Shown here: in pieces, positions 53,085-54,675 of the stretch | Layout of the letters: each line of letters opens with the position of its first letter | How positions within the stretch are numbered: position 1 is the stretch's first letter | Assembly: GCF_947039605.1 (NCBI RefSeq) | Contig: NZ_CAMQZG010000024.1 | Coordinates: 1-54,675 of the forward strand | Length of the DNA stretch: 54,675 nucleotides | From: an uncultured Clostridium sp. | GTDB taxonomy: Bacteria; Bacillota; Clostridia; Clostridiales; Clostridiaceae | Reading direction: 5' to 3' | Notes under the pieces: generated by a model | The model's input: only the letters and a program-made list of their open reading frames with translations | Databases searched by the model: none | Told to the model about the DNA's origin: nothing | Program-made: the position numbers and the translations under genes

Positions 53085-53501
53085 TTAGTATACTTGTTTT
53101 AATAATCTTTTCATTACATCATTAAGTTTTAACTCTCCAAGTCTTTCAGGACATGTAGCAACTACTAACTTAACAACATTCTCAAGCTCATATATTGTAT
53201 AAGCTCTAGCATCCATAAATGCATAGTCTGGCATAATATCTGCTAAACCTTCAGCAATTTCTTCTGCCGCATTTAAATATGTATCAAATAAATCATCCTC
53301 AGACATTGCGTCTAAATCCACTTCATTCTCCTCTAAAACAGCTTTTACATCTTTTAATGATATTTCAAGTTCAAAAGCTGCAAAGTCTTCTCTTTTAGTA
53401 GCATTTGCAAGGTCTGCAACTACCTTAAAAGAACTTTCAGTTTCTATCTTTTCTCTTAACTCATCTGTATCTACAACTTCTCTTATAAAATTAACGTACA
53501 T
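53085..53501 (-). CDS. Acidic soluble protein of unknown function (138 aa)
   Basis: I do not recognise the family. The protein is acidic, helical, with no signal peptide or membrane segment and one Cys near residue 117. GGAGG lies 8 bases before the ATG and a terminator follows directly, so it is a real gene. A palindrome, TTGCATA-N5-TATGCAA, lies 23 bases upstream of the start codon and could be an operator. Strand and neighbours give no further clue. Confidence 0.7.
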   Translation of the reverse strand: MYVNFIREVVDTDELREKIETESSFKVVADLANATKREDFAAFELEISLKDVKAVLEENEVDLDAMSEDDLFDTYLNAAEEIAEGLADIMPDYAFMDARAYTIYELENVVKLVVATCPERLGELKLNDVMKRLLKQVY

Positions 53502-53655
53502 TATAAATCCTCCTAATTATATCTTGCATAAACTTTATGCAAAATAAGAATACATTTAATTTTAAAACTTAAAACATTATCTGTCTAGTATTAAATTTAT
53601 CTTCTTAGTACGCAAAATAATATTTATATTCTTTATATTTAAATGTTATTATATA

Positions 53656-53684
53656 TATAATGGATATTTGAATAATTAAGGAGG
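53656..53684 (+). promoter_or_regulatory. Orphan promoter and ribosome binding site
   Basis: TATAAT at 53656-53661 is followed 16 bases later by AAGGAGG (53678-53684), but no start codon lies at the proper distance. The IS607-type genes begin about 70 bases further on with their own binding site. Confidence 0.5.
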
Positions 53685-53754
53685 AAGGTACTAGTTACTA
53701 AAATTATGTATAAATACAGTCATATGTAGAACAATATAATTAGAGGTGATTATA

Positions 53755-53901
53755 TTGAAAAATAATAACTATAAATTTAATGAATTTGCAGGACTTCTAA
53801 ATGTTTCTGTAAGGACTTTGCATCGTTGGGATAATGATGGAATATTAAAAATATTTAGAATGCCAACGGATAGAAGGTATTATACCTACGAACAATGTTA
53901 A
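53755..53901 (+). pseudogene. tnpA: IS607-type TnpA reduced to its N-terminal HTH
   Basis: A 48-codon frame starting with TTG at 53755 (AGAGGTGAT upstream). It encodes the MerR-like HTH of IS607 serine transposases: FNEFAGLLNVSVRTLHRWD, then PTDRRYYTYEQ and a stop. Full-length TnpA continues for about 150 residues with the serine recombinase domain, which is absent here. The stop overlaps the tnpB start codon. The element therefore cannot make its own recombinase from this gene. Confidence 0.75.
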
Positions 53902-54675
53902 AAGCATACAAAACCGAGATAAAACCAACAGAGCAACAGAAACTTAAAATAGAACAAAGTATTGGGGTTTGTAGATATTTATATAACTTTTATATATCAA
54001 AAAATATTGAACTTTATAATCAGTTCAAAGAAGAAAAAATTGATAAAAAAGATGCATTTATTAGTGCAAATAACTTTGATAAATATATTAATAACGAGGT
54101 TAAAGTATTAGATGAGTTTTCCTTTATAAATACTGGTGGCTCTAAAGCTAGAAAAAAAGCTATATGTGATGCAGAAACATCATTTAAAAGATTTTTTAAA
54201 TGTCTTGGTGGATTTCCTAGATTTAAGAAGAAAAAGAATCAAGATATTAGTATTTATTTTCCCAAAAGTAATAAAACAGACTGGGAAATAGATAGACATA
54301 GATTAAATATTCCTACCCTAAAATGGGTAAGATTAAAGGAGTTTGGGTATATTCCGACTAATGGAAAAGTTAGAAGTGGTACGGTTTCTAAAAAAGCTGG
54401 AAGATATTTTGTATCTGTGCTAATAGAAATTAAAGAAATAATTAACGATAAACCTTATTCGTGTGGTATAGGTTGTGATTTAGGAATCAAGGATACCTTA
54501 ATCGCAAGTAATACCATGAGGTTTAAGAATATTAATAAAACCTCAAAAGTAAAAAGATTAGAGCGAAAATTAAAAAAAGAACAAAGAATTCTTTCAAGAA
54601 AATATGAAAGTTTTAAATTCAGAAAAAATAAAGAAAAAGGAGAAGCTACTAGACAAAATATCCAAAAACAAATAG
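53895..54675 (+). CDS. tnpB: TnpB RNA-guided nuclease (IS605/IS607 OrfB), C-terminus beyond window
   Basis: The ATG at 53895 opens a frame that runs 260 codons to the window edge. The N-terminus has the TnpB start AYKTEIKPTEQQKLKIEQS with VCRYLYNFYIS, the linker GGFPRFKKKKNQ, and the first RuvC motif CGIGCDLGIKDTLIA, whose Asp is the first catalytic residue. The second and third RuvC residues and the zinc ribbon lie beyond the window, so activity cannot be judged. TnpB uses a guide RNA from the element end to cut DNA. It overlaps the tnpA remnant by 7 bases. Confidence 0.88.
   Translation, partial: MLKAYKTEIKPTEQQKLKIEQSIGVCRYLYNFYISKNIELYNQFKEEKIDKKDAFISANNFDKYINNEVKVLDEFSFINTGGSKARKKAICDAETSFKRFFKCLGGFPRFKKKKNQDISIYFPKSNKTDWEIDRHRLNIPTLKWVRLKEFGYIPTNGKVRSGTVSKKAGRYFVSVLIEIKEIINDKPYSCGIGCDLGIKDTLIASNTMRFKNINKTSKVKRLERKLKKEQRILSRKYESFKFRKNKEKGEATRQNIQKQI

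Noticed and set aside
53524-53542. MerR-type promoter dyad for the gene at 53085-53501
   Set aside because: A matching -10 (53516-53521) would put the RNA start inside the ribosome binding site, so the promoter reading fails; only the palindrome is kept as an observation.
1-54675. CRISPR arrays, tRNA or rRNA genes
   Set aside because: No regularly spaced short repeats with unique spacers and no tRNA cloverleaf or rRNA sequence were seen on reading; the only tandem repeats are at 20017-20207.

Overview
The window is AT-rich, uses strong GGAGG-type ribosome binding sites, has many intrinsic terminators, and carries firmicute gene types: an L-box upstream of lysA, HelD, two Gram-positive-type signal peptidases I, LytR-CpsA-Psr, TagD, and BMP lipoprotein/ABC transport genes. 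This points to a low-GC Firmicute, most likely a Clostridium or close relative. I do not name a species.

Layout. 1-11976 (minus strand): a secreted glucosaminidase (cut by the window edge), then an apparent surface-polysaccharide operon running leftward from a promoter near 12070. In transcription order it holds a priming sugar-phosphate transferase, a GT2, rfbA-rfbC-rfbD-rfbB (dTDP-L-rhamnose), a GT2, a Wzy-like polymerase, a GT4, a CDP-glycerol glycerophosphotransferase, a Wzx-like flippase and tagD. The predicted product is a rhamnose-containing polymer with glycerol phosphate. 12372-19834: a P-loop protein, prfC (TTG start), a Cof-type phosphatase, an LCP ligase that could attach the polymer to peptidoglycan, a 69-aa unknown, a MATE exporter and threonine aldolase. 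20017-25021: a BMP lipoprotein/ABC nucleoside-type uptake operon with an internal terminator-like hairpin and three tandem ~64-nt repeats in its 3' region. 25490-37785: helD, a lepB-ftsH unit, a second lepB, lysA under a lysine riboswitch, a Nudix hydrolase, a phosphodiesterase/alkaline phosphatase-fold protein, an MgtC-like protein and an amino-acid permease.

38232-47656: an AI-2E-type transporter, a chromate-transporter remnant, a 31-aa membrane peptide, a MotA/ZorA-like plus OmpA/MotB/ZorB-like pair without other Zorya genes, a cysteine-free tandem rhodanese with a long structured leader, an amidase, an MBL-fold hydrolase, a DUF47 protein, and the fluoride exporter crcB under a fluoride riboswitch. 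47657-51563: a compact operon of UbiA-type phosphoribosyl-polyprenol synthase, GT-C glycosyltransferase, HAD phosphatase and two SMR-like half-flippases. I read it as a complete polyprenyl-phospho-pentose (ribose) surface-glycosylation pathway, and it is the best candidate here for an under-described system. 51701-54675: a BFD-like [2Fe-2S] protein, a propeller-like lipoprotein, an unknown acidic protein, and at the edge an IS607-type element whose recombinase is reduced to its HTH and overlaps a TnpB cut by the window end.

Functions and regulatory elements are inferred by reading motifs only; no database search was run.
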